A stretch of 64,000 bases of DNA from Isoetes taiwanensis (GCA_021234155.1 JAJEKV010000102.1:1916456-1980455); one strand, 5' to 3'. Shown: positions 33,641 to 46,699, counted from the stretch's first letter. Made by a program: numbers and translations. Notes: generated by a model not told the origin, from the letters alone.

Positions 33641-36600
33641 CTTGATTCGTTGCTCAACATAGCACTGGCTGCCAAACACTAACTCGCTGAGCACGAAGTT
33701 AGAGATGGGGCTTAAGCTCAATGTCGTCAAGTAGTTCTCTTTGCGATGTTTGGCCGGTGTTAAAGGTAGTTTAAGAAATTGTAGCTTCAGCGGAGGCCAG
33801 ATTGGAGGCCTGGGGCAGGCCGTGCTGGGTAGCCTAAAATGACGTATGAGATGGTTTTGGATCAAGCGCATTTGAATTCACTCCTAGAAGGTCAACAACC
33901 TGTGCTAAAATGAACATGGGTGCCCAAAATTAATTCCTGGCGCCTTCGCTAATTTTGCCGCGCTGCGCAAGTCTTCGGCTCGGAATGCCGCTTCGCCAAT
34001 CTGGCCAGACTTTGCCAACGCTGGCCGGCAGGTCTTGGGCCGCTTTTGTATTTCAACGTATACCGAGGCAGGTGATACGCCATCGTGGCGCACCGACATG
34101 TGTGGCGCTGTGATTTCACGGGCCAGAGTAATTTTGTTTAAATAAAAAATTGTGAAGTTAATAAGGAAAAATTTGAAATTTTAAAAGAATTGGCCGCTTT
34201 AGCAAACCACCTTCGCCATTTGTTTTTGCTCGCGTTCTTAACTGGGCCGAGCTACCAAGCATCAGCTTTACCTTATCGATCTTTGATCCTCAAGGCCGTA
34301 AGCTTTGTGCATCTTAGCGCCTTTAGCATCCCTTTGCCACAGCGCTTCGCATTTCACCGCTATTGTGGCTATTATTACGGAGCGCCCGGATCCTCCATCA
34401 GAGCATCGTAGATTTACTATGATTGCTGGTTGTTGCGGCTGAATACCCAAATTTCATCGGCATCGTTGGATGAGCTGGTCAATAATAGGGTTGAGAAACA
34501 ACGGTATATAGGATTCCATATCCTGTCTATCACTTTGTTTATCCCTATCCGCTTGAAATCCCTTACGCAAAATTTCTTAAGTATACCCTTGTTGAGCAAA
34601 TTCCTGATATAGTGTGATGATGTTTCTATCAACGACATCCTCCAAGGAGGGCTTACATGAGGAGGAAGATGTCGTGATACCTAGGAGGCCTCACTGGGAT
34701 TAGGGGCTTTGCTGTAGTACGTAATTCACCGATTGAGCGGCTGACGCATATGCTCCCGTAGGAGTACCGGTATTCGGACGGTTTTGCCGCCACATGGCAG
34801 ATTATTGCGTTCCCCTGCATAACATCGGTATGCGAGGGTTCCAATAGCTTTGTCCGGAGAAATCCCGGAGACGTGCTAGACTATCCTCGACAACTATCTG
34901 TAGGAATAGATATGTCTGCGGCCAACGGTACCTTACTGAATTTAATCACCGCGGCCGAGCCCAGCTTTACCGATCCAAGAAGAACGGCGAGAAGCGCCCG
35001 GTAGTTGGAGCAAGTGATGAGCGGGAATCAGGCGCGTGGGCATCACGCGGACAACAGGGAGGTGCATCTGGGAGTGGTTCAACCGCAAAACTCGACGATC
35101 CAATTGCTAAGCTTCTCCTCCGATAGCTTCATAAGGTCGCAGTCAATAAGCGATAAGTTAAGCACTGTCGGGGCTTTGGGAAGGAAGATCACAGCCCACC
35201 GAGGCAGCAGCGAGTGGCTAGCCCCGCCAGCGGCGGGGCCATACGCCGTGCCAACATCGCCGCCTGGGGCATACAGCGAGTTCTACTCGTTCCACCGTGA
35301 CCGGTAGCCATGAGATCCGCAAATTGTAGTTCCAGCATCTTCATCATAGCTACCTTTTCTGTGGAGGCTTGCACGTAGACTCCATGCACTTAAGACCGAC
35401 TCGGCCGCATTCCTTGTAATTTGGTTTCCAAGAGGTATGCGTTGAAGTTTACTTGGTAGCACTTTTGGTGATATGTCCTTGCGCTTATCCACTTAAAGAG
35501 GGGTTTTTCCTATAATGCCTAAGGATTCTAGCCTCTCACATGGGAGCAACCTTAGCCTACTATGTATCCATTTGCATTTTTTTTGTAATATTTAATAGCA
35601 GGTTTAAATTAAAAGTTTACCGGTGTTAAATTTAAAATAAAATAGCTTAATGCCAAATTTTAAATAAAAGGGGTTTAAAAAGGGGACGTAAGGTTGGTTT
35701 TGAATGCCTTTCTTTCCTCTCTCTCTCCTCCCTCTAGCCAACATCTGGTCGGCTGAAAATTTTGATGAGAGAAATGGACTGTTGCGCGTTCCTCTGATCT
35801 TGCAGCTTCTGCTTTCTGCTAACGATAGATCTCCTTGGCTACAGGAAATGCATCCGATCTGTGGATTCTCCTTGATTTTACATGGAGGACATGTCCTCCT
35901 GTATCTCCTGGGACCCTTCCCCAAATGGGACATTTGGCTATAGTGTCAGCGTATTAGAAGGTAATTTACGGGCTTACAAGCCATGACGCCCCAAGGGGAA
36001 ACCCCATGTAAAACACTCTGGCACGCCGCTGGTCTACAGCATCAGGCAGCGGCATTCGTTGAAGTTGCATTTCGCTTCTGTGTAATCTATCCGGCGGGAC
36101 GAATATAAGCGGAGGATGAAACCTGCCGCGCAGAAGGGCGTAAGCCGCCGCATCCTCCTTTGCGGAGGTGTATTGACGGTGCGAAGCGGCGGTGAATGGG
36201 CGCACGCCTGCGCTGGCGAGAGAGCAATTTGCCACGCATCTTAACCCGGTAGTTTGTCGTGTGTTGCATCGCCTGCTATTTACCAGGCAGGAATACCTTC
36301 TGCGGATGATATTATCCATCGCGACGCAGTCGGATTTCGACGCAGGCACACCACGAGCCGCGTATATTGTATGGAGCCGATTTTCACTTCATCACTTACC
36401 AGCCCTGAGGCATACCTTCTCCGCCGAGACTTCCGGCGTGGGAGACTTTTCATTTACGCCTTTCATACTCGATGCGGTGAAACGCCAGAATCACTCGCAT
36501 GCTCACGCCATGGGACCTCACGCCCCAAACATTAATATGGTTGTTCCTCCCGGAATTAGATGATGAGGGTAAAGGATTACCATAACGGCAATCTCAGCGC

Positions 36601-38399
36601 ATGCGCGATAGAGGTGAGCAACAGGAGTCAAGGAGGAAGCTAAAGTCCTCCTATGGACTTGGATAAAGAAGCGGCAGCGCCCGGTGACTTTAAGGGAAAA
36701 GCGCTGGGCAAATCTCACCTTACCTGCTTTCTTCTTGTCGCCTTCAAATACTTGACAAGTCCTTCTATATTCAGATCTAGGGCTGGCCAGAGGCTGAAGC
36801 TTCACGGTGGCCTCCTGCCAGTGCACTCTACACTGGCCGCTACAGAAAGTCCCCTATCGACGCTACGTGATACCAGATGACGTGATTCTGTCTTCCTGAC
36901 GGCCTTGGGCACAGTCAGGACATTGCACTTTGATGGGCATGGCTCCTCACGGGCAGCCCCATTACGCCTAATCATATACCAGAGGTTGCATCTGCTATGC
37001 CAAGCAAGAGACTGCCATTCTTGGCCAAGTACAGACCACTTCCTACTCACCTCCTAGGGCTAAGGATCAGGGAGGTGGCCTAGTTCCAGTATATAATTTT
37101 TACATGAAATGTATATATATATATGTTCTGCTAGTTTTTTTTCTTGTATATCTATATATATGTGCCTGGGATTTTCTAAGTTATAAATTGAAATGGACCT
37201 GTATTGGATACAGCCATGTACCTTATTTGCATTTATTAAATACAAAAGTCTTCTTGAGGAGCATTATTGAATTGTGTGTTTTTTTTATGACATCCTCTTC
37301 AAAAGTATTAAAACTCTTTTAGAATATAATGGAATTACAAAATGTTCTCTATTTTATTCCAACTATGTTGCAGGAAACCATTTGGGGAATATGAGGAGAG
37401 AATCACTGACATGGTTAGGAGGGACTTATCCGGCCAGCTGCACTGTGACTATGCACAGATATGGTACATCCTAGAGTGGGAGGAAGGCTATGAAAACCAA
37501 TCCACTGCCACTCAGTGGGAGCTCTACTTACCCCCGGCCAGTCACCGAGGTAGTTAACATCCTCGTGATCGAGCTTTCAGGACTGATGACCCAGGTCGGG
37601 ATCGACCACTGAATATGACCTGCACGGGTTTCGAGACAACGGTCTATCTGTACTTTTATGCGAAGTAAGGCTCTTTTAACTCTTCCATTTATCAGCCTAC
37701 GGGAGTACTCGCTACAATCATTGTCCAAGCCTGCACGTGCTTATAAATCCCTGGCCCGAAGGCCAATGGAGAGTACTACTTACGCCAGCATCCTCAGACT
37801 TCTCGCTTAACCCCTAGTTTGGTCTCTTCCCGTTATGAAGTTTTGCCTTGTGGTTACATACTGTGTAAGTAAGAAAACTTTAAAAGTTCCTACTTGTATC
37901 ATACCCATTTATATTCCAATCCATGTATCAATCAACCCGTATTTGTTGTACTCAACTGAATGAAAATACAACTTTATTGCTTTTTGTTTGTATATACTTC
38001 TTTTGTCTTCTGACAATTTAAAAAAAGGGATTGGTACATTAATGTAAATCATATTTTCATGAATGATTCTATAGACTTGCACGCATCTACTACTTTGGCA
38101 AACACCTCCAACGCTTAGGCTCACTCCAATGGGTGAACTTTCATTGATAAAAAGCAATAGAAAAGGCAACTCAAGAAGTTACATGGTGTTTATGTGTTGC
38201 ATACTCAATCCACGCCACATACCTGGGAGGGACGGATCTGAACACCTCACTACTGAGCCCATCAGCATGTCAGCCTCCTCCCAGAGGCTGCCAGTCTCCC
38301 TGACGCAGAGTGAGATATGGACTTGCTGGGCTGCCATCAAGTTCCTCTAAGGATAAGGCTACCGCTCATTCCACCACTCTCGCTATTCTTCGGGTCTCG
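33641..38399 (+). other. Left part of gypsy element 1, no clear domains
   Basis: About 4.8 kb between LTR B and recognisable gag. It is longer than the usual leader, so a nested insertion is likely. Pieces of note: AT-rich 34130-34190 and 35570-35700; a GC-richer part at 36000-36900; an exon-like plus frame at 37372-37556 after GTTGCAG with GEYEERITDMVRRDLSG and WYILEWEEGYENQ; and AT-rich 37080-37370 resembling an intron. None matches a family I know. Confidence 0.35.
37372..37556 (+). CDS. Exon-like open frame, unknown
   Basis: A T-rich, intron-like stretch ending CTATGTTGCAG leads into an open frame with KPFGEYEERITDMVRRDL, CDYAQIWYILEWEEGY and ATQWELYLPPAS, ending in a stop at 37554-37556. 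The composition is protein-like and the upstream border looks like a 3' splice site. It could be a captured host exon or an N-terminal gag segment. Confidence 0.3.
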
Positions 38400-39100
38400 T
38401 GACAGCTGACTATCTGGCTTATGATAAGGAATAATTTAAAACCGCTGATACGTACCATCACTAGTATGGGTAAACCGTAGTTGGCTCACTTTGATGAAAT
38501 CCGGCAGAGGAGGCCTGAATGCGCGAATCTGGTTGACGTAAATGAAGGAATTCGAAGTCCTACAGAATGGAGCAGAGGATATGGAAGCGCTCAATTTAAC
38601 CTTTACCGAGCTGCCCAGATTTGGTGGAAGGGGTTGGTCAGAGCTAAACACCGGATAGGAGCATGCAAGTTCGTGGTTAAGGCTTTAAATCGCGATTACG
38701 CGGCCTCGTGTGGCGCATTGTAACACGATTCTACCTTCTACAGGTTGGAATTGTATATGGCATGTCCGTGCAGGCCTATAACACCTATCAATTCCATGCG
38801 TGCTTATGAGGTTGCATGCATGTGAATGAATGAGAAAAGAGCAAAGAGAGGGCTACATTGAAGGGCTGTACCACCCATTAAACGGGGCTGGCTGGCGCCA
38901 CCCAAAGCCGAGTAGAGGAAGCTGGGCGGGGTGCATTGCCTTGAGGAAGACACGCCAAGGAGCCGCCAGTGATTCATGACTCCGTTCTTTACTGTAGCCA
39001 CGGCTGCCCACACCTTACAAACCCTGTCCAGCTCCTGCATGACAATCTTATGGCCGGTGGAGTAGAAGAAAGTCACTTAGCACTTGTAGATAAGCAACAA
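38400..39100 (+). pseudogene. Ty3/gypsy gag, element 1
   Basis: The frame at 38481-38723 has FDEIRQRRPE and FNLYRAAQIWWKGLVRAKH, the A-x-x-WW helix of the retrotransposon gag domain. After a frameshift near 38725 comes LLQVGIVYGMSVQAYNTYQF, matching the L-x-Q-G-x-MSV-x-x-Y-x-x-x-F block of the same domain. The protein would form the particle and bind element RNA. No CCHC knuckle was found downstream; it is probably lost in the disordered 38.8-39.5 kb stretch. Confidence 0.68.
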
Positions 39101-39559
39101 TGCTGGTAAGGAAGTTCGGGGCCTCTTATGTACCCATCCCCTAAAGAGGCTTGCAGAATAGCCCGCCGGTGATAAGGCATGCTACCGTGCATGAGGCCTC
39201 GGATACTTCGTATGCAGAATTGTCCTACGCCAAGCATCACTTAACTGCCAGCGGCTGACCTGGATTGGGAAGATTTGGAGTCCAATCTTTGCTGCGAGGA
39301 CGAGGCTCCCCAGTACAGCCTGGCGCGGCGCGTCTCTAGATGGCCGCTTATAGAAACAGTAACGCTTGAAAAGCCAGCTTCTCGCTATTTCTACAACAGG
39401 CTGGCGCAGATGTAGCCTTTCTAATTTTGATGGACACGTAGTACGCATAATTTTGTTTCTCCTAGAATGGCCTGTACTCGTACCGAAATAGCTGAGATCC
39501 CGACACCTGCTAAGCCAGTCATATTGCCATGTAAGATCGCATACACTCATGGCCGTGAT

Positions 39560-39740
39560 AATCCTTAAAAAATGCAGCTATAAGCAAAATGCACTACTTG
39601 CCTCGAGTTTGTTAATGGATATCAAATATGATCTTATTGTGGGAATGGATTGCCAAAAAATTCCAGTATGCCAGACTCCAGGAGAAACGGAGGTCACCTT
39701 CAACGTACTGCACGGAGCAGCGCGTTGACAATAAAAGGTG
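39560..39740 (+). pseudogene. Gypsy aspartic protease C-terminal part, element 1
   Basis: DIKYDLIVGMDCQKI (DLIVGMD at 39630-39650) corresponds to the conserved DVILGMDWL block that closes the gypsy retropepsin domain. The catalytic DSG/DTG triad further upstream is not visible. Confidence 0.65.
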
Positions 39741-40069
39741 ATTCATTGCACCCGCCACGCAAATTAACGTCACAAAGCAGCTAGGAAAAGCTATAATGCA
39801 GGAATGAACCTTGCCTCATTAAACTTGCTTCCATTGAGTCGACCGTAACAAAAGTAAAGAAGTAATCGATGCCTTTACTGATCGATACTGCTACCTTCGA
39901 ATCCAGAATGTATCTTTTCCGGCAGATAGATCCATGCTTCCTTCGAGAATGTGAGATAACTTGAACTGGTGTAATAAGTCACAAAAGCCTCCTCCTGCAT
40001 CAATGAGAGTCTCGAGTTAGCGTGTGAGCTTAAGAAACAGCCGCGCGTGAGTTATCAATCCGCCTGATT

Positions 40070-40640
40070 CCGTCAGCGGTTACCATATATTTGGCGTCAT
40101 GGTTCTTTTGTCAAGAAGAAAGATGTACTCTGCTGATGCGTATTGATTATGTGGCAAATCCAATAAGCAGGCTTTAAGAATCGCTATGCTTTTGTTTCAG
40201 GGCGTGTGATGATCTTTATGGACCAGCGCTAAGGGATAAAAAATATTTCGCATTGATTTGGCGCCCGGCACGACGATAAGGATTAAGCAAAGAGATTATC
40301 CATAAGTCCGCTGCGACTTTATATGGCATTATGAATTCACTACGCCTTTGATTGACTAACGCCTCGCACGCTTATGCGCGGTTGATGAATGACATCTTCC
40401 CGCCAATACTTGGACATAACTTGTTGTCATTTCTTGATGATCATCTATAGTAAAACCTTGCAGAATACATGAACAATATCTTCGGACATTTTGGTAAAAG
40501 CTTACATGCCAGCTCTTGCCAAGTTCTCAAATGTAAGTTCACAATTCCCGAAAGGGTAATTATTATTTGGGGCATGCTTATCTCAGCAGAAGGAATTGCT
40601 ACAGACCCAGCTACATAGAAGGTAGGGGCGATTGGCCCAT
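40070..40640 (+). pseudogene. Gypsy reverse transcriptase, element 1
   Basis: In order: SFVKKKDVLC (40104-40133) corresponding to VLFVKKKDG; a KYFALIDL-like stretch near 40235; RLMNDIFPPILGHNLLSFLD (about 40379-40438) with the catalytic box FLDD at 40430-40441. It is broken into several frames by indels, with a stop soon after FLDD. This enzyme would copy element RNA into DNA inside the particle. Order and spacing fit a single RT domain of normal length. Confidence 0.82.
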
Positions 40641-40779
40641 TCCAAATGCAATGTTTTGAGGTCCGAGCGCTCTGGGACTTAGGATATTATCGAATTGTTA
40701 ATAGGATTTTGCAACAATTGTCGACTCTTTACTAATCTCATGTATGCGCGAGAGTAAAGGCTACTCGATGGAAATACTG

Positions 40780-41180
40780 GAAAAACAAAGTCCAATGGGC
40801 TTCTCTTCAAGCCTGCTGGATGCCTTGGTAATATCCGCGACCAGCTCTTTACCTTGCCCGATCCTCAAAAGGATAATCAGTAGCCACCGACGCCAGTGTA
40901 AGATGGCGCTTTACCGGGTGAGTTCTAATGCGAGGGGAGAGCTGTTAAGCCATTTATCCAAAGAAGATGAACGACGCAGGAAATGTATATCCTACCCATG
41001 ACTGTAGAGTTGCCGGGCAAATTGTCTCGGCTCTCCTCAGATTTGAGATACACTACCTTTCAGTAGAAGGATTTCCCAGCTGAATGGATCATCGAGTTCC
41101 GCTTATTTATCCACCAATCTGAATCTACGCCAAGAGATGGATGTGGAATTCCTCGAGGAATATGACTTCAGATTGTATAT
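40780..41180 (+). pseudogene. Gypsy RNase H, element 1
   Basis: VATDASVRWRFTG at 40880-40918 is the catalytic TDAS block. It is followed by a YPKKMNDAGN-like segment, IVSALLRFEIHYL, a MDHRVPLIY block (TDH motif) near 41083, and EFLEEYDF at 41146-41169, the usual W-x-x-x-L-x-EYDF closing element. Frames shift repeatedly. Confidence 0.78.
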
Positions 41181-41559
41181 ATAAAACCAGTAGTAGCTAG
41201 ACACGGGTTATGATGCTTGTCACGTCATCCCTTCCAGCAACTCCATTGTAATGCTACTCTACACTCACTGTAAATAGCTTTAAAGGCAACAGAAACAGAC
41301 CTTGGCCAATCGGGATCCCATCTCTGTAAGGTAATATTTGGGAAAAGTTTGGGTAAGGAAGCCTGCATTTATAGAGAACGTGAAGCATCTCCAATATTGC
41401 CTATATAAGAAGGAGGCACCTATTCCATTATAAAGATAAGTTGTGTGTTCCATGCATTTCAGTAAGTGTAAAGCTGATTTCCATGACACTCTACAAATAT
41501 AGTTGTGATAAGTATGTGGTTTTAGAAAACTACTTTTTTAAGATCCATTTCCAAAATTT

Positions 41560-42260
41560 ATTTTTGTAATTTCCATGAAGAAGGATATTGCTAGCTACAT
41601 CAAATGTTGTTGTGTTTGTCACAACTACAAGGCTGAGCAAATTAAGAGCTCCCGGAGTTGCAACCTTTGGATGCCCAACGCTTCGCGAAGTCATAACCAG
41701 CTTGATTTCACGTGGGCTCACGCATTCGCGGATATATGATGCCTTAATGGTCGGTCACAAAATTTATCAAAAGATATATTACTTCCTCGCTTATATAATG
41801 CGACTATCGATTAATTCTCGGCTAATCAGCTTCTTGCTTTGCAAGGAAATTTTCAGGTTGCACGATGCCAGAGTAATTGTACTCTGGATAGGGATCCTAA
41901 GTTTGCCGCTGTATTCGAAGGATTTCTTCGCCACTATCCGCATTCGCTAAGCTTGCTACATGAGTACAGCCTTACCATCCTCTTTATTGCATACACAAAT
42001 GTAATCTACTAATCAGATTATCACATATGCTAAGAAGCTATGTATGGAGTAAATAGTCACAATGTTTGATTATGGTATTTACTGGCAGACTCTACTACAA
42101 CAAGACAGCTGTGAGTCTTCTAGAATGTCTCCTTCATGATAAATTATGGCTACCAATGTCTTACCGTATATCGCAAGCAACTTCCAGTTTCGCAAAGTGG
42201 AGGTCTCAACAACCTTTAGAAATGCAGGCCTGTGGAAGAAGTCTGGGTTACTAGCTGGTC
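41560..42260 (+). pseudogene. Gypsy integrase, element 1
   Basis: The zinc-binding part ends in KDIASYIKCCCVCHNYKAEQ (41581-41640), matching the C-x2-C half of the H2C2 module. The core retains LDFTWAHAF near 41700 and the second catalytic aspartate block LDRDPKF at 41884-41904. Later parts up to about 42260 are frameshifted. The enzyme would insert element DNA into chromosomes. Confidence 0.75.
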
Positions 42261-43407
42261 AAAAGACGCAGCCTTCGCCGGAGTCTAGCTGATATGCACT
42301 CAACTCATTTAATCTTCCGTGGCGAAGCCATGCAGTAAGATCGGCAAGCAAAATGCTTAAAATTGGTAATCGGGTTGGCACTCCAGATGGGCTGCCGCCG
42401 TCATGACATCAACGCTGCGGGAGAACAAAATAATGCTTGACTTCACAATTCCCGCCTTTGAAGATCCAATAAAGCGTCTTTCTACCGCGAGTCTTCACAC
42501 ACCCCTGATCCAGGAGGCTCGGGATACCTTACCCTCCCAGAAATGATCAAGAGCGCAGCCGGGAAATAGTGCCCGGCCTCTTCCTTTGATCGAGCCATGC
42601 CGTACCATGATCAGCCACGCCGTAAACATTTGGTCAAGTGAAGCACTTTACCAGCCTGAAGATGCTACCCGCAGGATGAAGATAGACCTGAGTAGCTAAT
42701 TATCCGGACTTCAGCGCGGAATCCGGCTGTCACACCATCAACGACATGCTAATAACCTCCGGCCCCGGCAAGCTTGGGGCTTGATTGGCCGAGAACTGCT
42801 GCTTGAGGTAGACGAGATCGTGATAGGCGATAATAACCGGCGATGAGATCACCTTCGTTCTGTACGGGTGTATTGTTGATGTTGACATGACCGCCAGAAT
42901 TGCTAGAGAAAAGGCATCTAGTAAAATAGGACCGGTTCATTCCGCTATACGAACTCTACCCATTCCTTATGCCAATAATGCGCGAATTGCAGGTGTCGCA
43001 TATAATATGATAGGATTCCTCTCTAGAGCATTTTTTTCCTTTTAATCTGTAGGTGGTCCCTTCCAACCACAACTTAACTTCGTACAATAACTCACGGTAT
43101 ATGATTGTGCGTACAATGAATGCCGCCACCCGGGCTTCTTGTATATAGAGGGTTGCCGGCGACCCAACTTTTTTCCTGCATTGGTTCGGCTTCACGCGGT
43201 GGGCTGAATTCTCATACGCACGTTCCAATCGGACTTCGTCCTAAACTCTTCTGATGATAAGCCTTGATATTTTCAATCATGTATTACCGCCTCGAAATAC
43301 TAGTAATTACAAAATATTGATGTTAGATTTTGAATTTTATTTTATAATTGCTTCCACTTATAACCTCAATTACAACGCACGCCACAGGGACAAAAGATTA
43401 ATTTTAT
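42260..43407 (+). other. 3' internal tail of gypsy element 1
   Basis: Downstream of integrase to the polypurine tract, about 1.1 kb. It should hold the integrase C-terminus and 3' untranslated part. Only short open pieces are visible, none with a clear chromodomain, and the last 150 bp are AT-rich. Confidence 0.4.
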
Positions 43408-43416
43408 GAGGGAGAA
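43408..43416 (+). other. Polypurine tract left of LTR C
   Basis: GAGGGAGAA ends directly at the TGTGACGCC start of LTR C, showing that LTR C is the 3' LTR of the element on its left. Confidence 0.75.
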
Positions 43417-45155
43417 TGTGACGCCTCCAGTGAAGTTATAATGTGTCTACGCCATGTGTGTATTTGTAATGGAAAATACGGGTTCACGCTATGTATTTGC
43501 AATGGAATTTAATTGGTAACCTATAGGGAGTTATTTTTAGAAAAAGGTGATTAAATTAGCTGGCGCTAATTTAATACATTAATGATAATAACTTATAAAT
43601 CTCCAGGAAACGAAGGCTAATTTTCACATTTGGGAGGAAGCCTACCTGCTCCCAATCGATAAGTGTACATGGGGATTGCTAAGTTTACGCCAAATTTGAC
43701 TCCCATCTCGGATTGACTTCTCAAGATCACCTCAAGGAAGCAGGAGCTGGGCCATATACACTCTGCTAAGATCACTATGCGTAATACTGCCCCGCAAGTG
43801 TACAAATGAATCTTACACCCTGAAGATGAGTTCTATGGAAACACCAGCCCAGCTAAAATTCAGGTGGCTGCGTGAATTTAGTTACACACTTGAAGTGTCC
43901 GCCTCTCTCTGCTCTCTTTAACTACACCATAGAAATTCAACTCCTTTGATTGTATGTCAAAGTTCTTTATTCAATTTCGTTCTGCATTCGGGAAGGGATG
44001 GATTGTTAGTTCTTTTGACGTGACCACTTGAAATCTGGGATTAGGTAGAGGCCTCTCAACTGCATTGTAGTATACCCTAGATAGCGCTCTGTATAGTCCT
44101 AATAATGTGTCATGCAATAAGAACCCCACCGGTCCTAGATAAGCATGGTCCGCTTAGTACCGGAGGTAAGGAACAGCGCTGGGTGACATGAGGTGGGGTC
44201 TTTGCATGAGCATGGCGCGCCCCTGACTACAGTGGGCTAGGCCTGACAGCCGGCCACGCTGAGGCCGTGCATGGGTCTCATAAATTTCGCGTAGAGGGAT
44301 CCGCATGAGCACCATGCACTTTGAGTAGATTTAGGTGAGCAAGTCAGTACGGATGGGGTCGCTGGATGCGCAGGACGCATTCTCTAGCTCACCTATAAAT
44401 CATGGTTAGCCTGGCAGGATTCTCGGAAGGACGCTTCCCCGACTCCTGCCTCAATTTACCGTGCGCTATGAACTCGGAGTAGGCCGCCTGAGGGTGATGC
44501 TCTGAGTTTGCGCTTCCGGAAGGCTATAGCAGCCAGTAATGGAATCAATTGCATCTGCAAAGTGTACAGAGGGGGCGGATGGAGGACAACCCTAGCCAAT
44601 GTTCTATGCCGCCCAACGCCAAGACTGGCCTGTCGATCCCTGAGGCCCACAAATGATCCTCACCGAGTCCCCAGCCGGGGTAGAACTGGGGTTCGGGGTG
44701 TTTTATGGATTACTAGATGCATATTCTATGCCGCTGGAATATTTAGATGATGCGTTTCACCCTTCGTGGTGGTTATTTTATGTATATTCATGCCAGCTAA
44801 CTCCCTTGTATTCATGCTCTCCGCGAATGGTCCGTGCATTAGCTGGGCTGCAATGTATCGACTGTACCTTCTTCGGGCCCTCATTCTTACATTATCATCC
44901 GAACACGAGGGCCCGCAGGGGATGATCACGCATGGAGGGAAAGTCCTCTATGGGAATGTATATGTCCGGAGGGTCAGAGTATATTCGAGGCCATGAAAAC
45001 CTCGGCCGTAGCAAGCTCTGGGCAAAATCTGATTGCAACATCAATCTAAGCTCCTGCCAGAAGACTGGTGAATGCAGTATCAATCCTGAAAGGGCCGAGG
45101 AGGAAGGTAAAGTAGATTGATGCGCCAGGCATCTTGTAAGCCAAGATCCATTACA
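43417..45155 (+). mobile_element. Gypsy LTR C, shared by two elements
   Basis: TGTGACGCC to CCATTACA, about 1.74 kb. It is paired with LTR B and, in part, with copy A. It has a polypurine tract on its left and a Met-tRNA primer site on its right, so it serves as 3' LTR of element 1 and 5' LTR of element 2. Confidence 0.8.
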
Positions 45156-45168
45156 TTGGTATCAGAGC
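45156..45168 (+). other. Perfect Met-tRNA primer binding site, gypsy element 2
   Basis: TTGGTATCAGAGC follows the LTR C end ATTACA with no gap. Confidence 0.88.
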
Positions 45169-45179
45169 CTGAGTTTGGG

Positions 45180-46690
45180 CTGATATGGAGTAGTGAAACC
45201 AAGCGGCAGAAGATCCTTATATGTTTGGTATTTCCCCTTATCCTAAGAAGGAGAGAAGATCTTCTCTTTGATGAGCTTGTGCATTTAAAAGGCAGCAGAT
45301 GAGGGAATTAGATGAGTCACTTCTAAATTTCTGGCTGTAGCGATTGGATAATCAGCAAGCGTGTAATGGTCGAAGAAGAATCCAGCAGCCCATGCGATTC
45401 CCATTCACACCGAAGGGGTTGAAGATCCATCCCTTTAATCTTCAAGGGAATTGGATTATGCCAAAGCAAGAATCCGCGAATTAATGGGGCAGGTTGCGTA
45501 AAACAAAGATTGATAAGCAATACTACCAATCCAATTGCCTGGCTAATTTGTAAATCAGCTAAATCCGCTGCCAATGATGCGTAAAAGAGAGAAGCAACGT
45601 CTGTTTTGACACCATATTCGGCTTTCATTTTCATAAGGGAAGCCCTGCAAGTAACTCATAATGCCAATGGGACTCAACCGCGCCCACAGCCTGAGTTAAC
45701 CAGACGGAGTTTTGGGGAAGGGTCTTAACCTAAACCCTCTCATGTAAAATTCAACTATGGTTGCAAAACTAAACTAGTCAAGCCTGCTGAGTCGTGGAAT
45801 CCAGACAATGGATGACATCCAATCGGGAGGGAGTAGAAGTTCTCGCAGCCTAGTCTCTTGAGGGAGGTTAAGGGGCGAAAAGAGATCATCCCACTCAAGA
45901 AATAGTAGAACATCATTCAATGGTATGCACTGCTGGAAACTTATTTTCGAGCTACTCATAAGGAGATGCGTACCTGTGGTGCCGCATGCCGCCTCCAGCT
46001 ATAGGGCTATCGCTTCTTCTTGGTGGGATCCCTTTATGTGAGAGGAGTAGAGATAAATAGTTAAGGTGACTTCGCAAATTCTTTAAGCAAGAATATTCTC
46101 ACCAAGTGATGAAGCCATCAAGGCACATTCAATGGTAAAGATCCGCATAAACAAAAGTACCCTGCATGCTAACAATACATCAATACTTTGAGGAGGTGTA
46201 TTTGCAAGGATCAAGGATATGCTGTGCATGATGTGCTCGCTTATTCTTTTGTAGAAGATGGGCTTAAAAGATCGTGAGGCCTTAGGCACACATTAGCAGG
46301 TAAATCCAGGGATTTTGAGTCCGCTGCACCTAAAATATTACTAGCAAGCTCCCAAGGGAGGTGAGGGGAGGAAGAGAGCAAGAGGCCTGCTGTTTCCCAA
46401 GAATGGAAGCAAAGAAAACTTGTAACAGTAAAACAAGGAGTGGTTTGACAAAAAAGGGCTAGAGTAGCCTGGTTAACTTCTCCGGGCAGATAAAGGCAAA
46501 GGGATGCCTTTAGGGAAGAAATCCATACAAGCCGCTTTTGTTATTTACACTAGGTGTGCAAGGCATATGGCTGCATTGCCCAAACCTCAAGGACAAGAAG
46601 GCGTCACACAACCAGCAGTTGAATAGGGAGGAACCAAGCACCTCCGCCCTACTATAGCTCCTGGGAGCCTACCAAGTAAGGAAGACAACT
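45180..46690 (+). pseudogene. Gypsy gag region, element 2 (degraded)
   Basis: Position between the primer site and protease identifies it as gag. A YRAIASSWWDPF stretch near 46000-46030 resembles the A-x-x-WW block of the retrotransposon gag domain. Other parts are in several frames without a clear zinc knuckle. Minus-strand ORFs here are shadows. Confidence 0.5.
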
Positions 46691-46699
46691 TTGGCTGCA

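Noticed and set aside
39182-39550. 122-codon minus-strand ORF
   Set aside because: Lies between gag and protease of a plus-strand gypsy element with no motif of its own; treated as a shadow.
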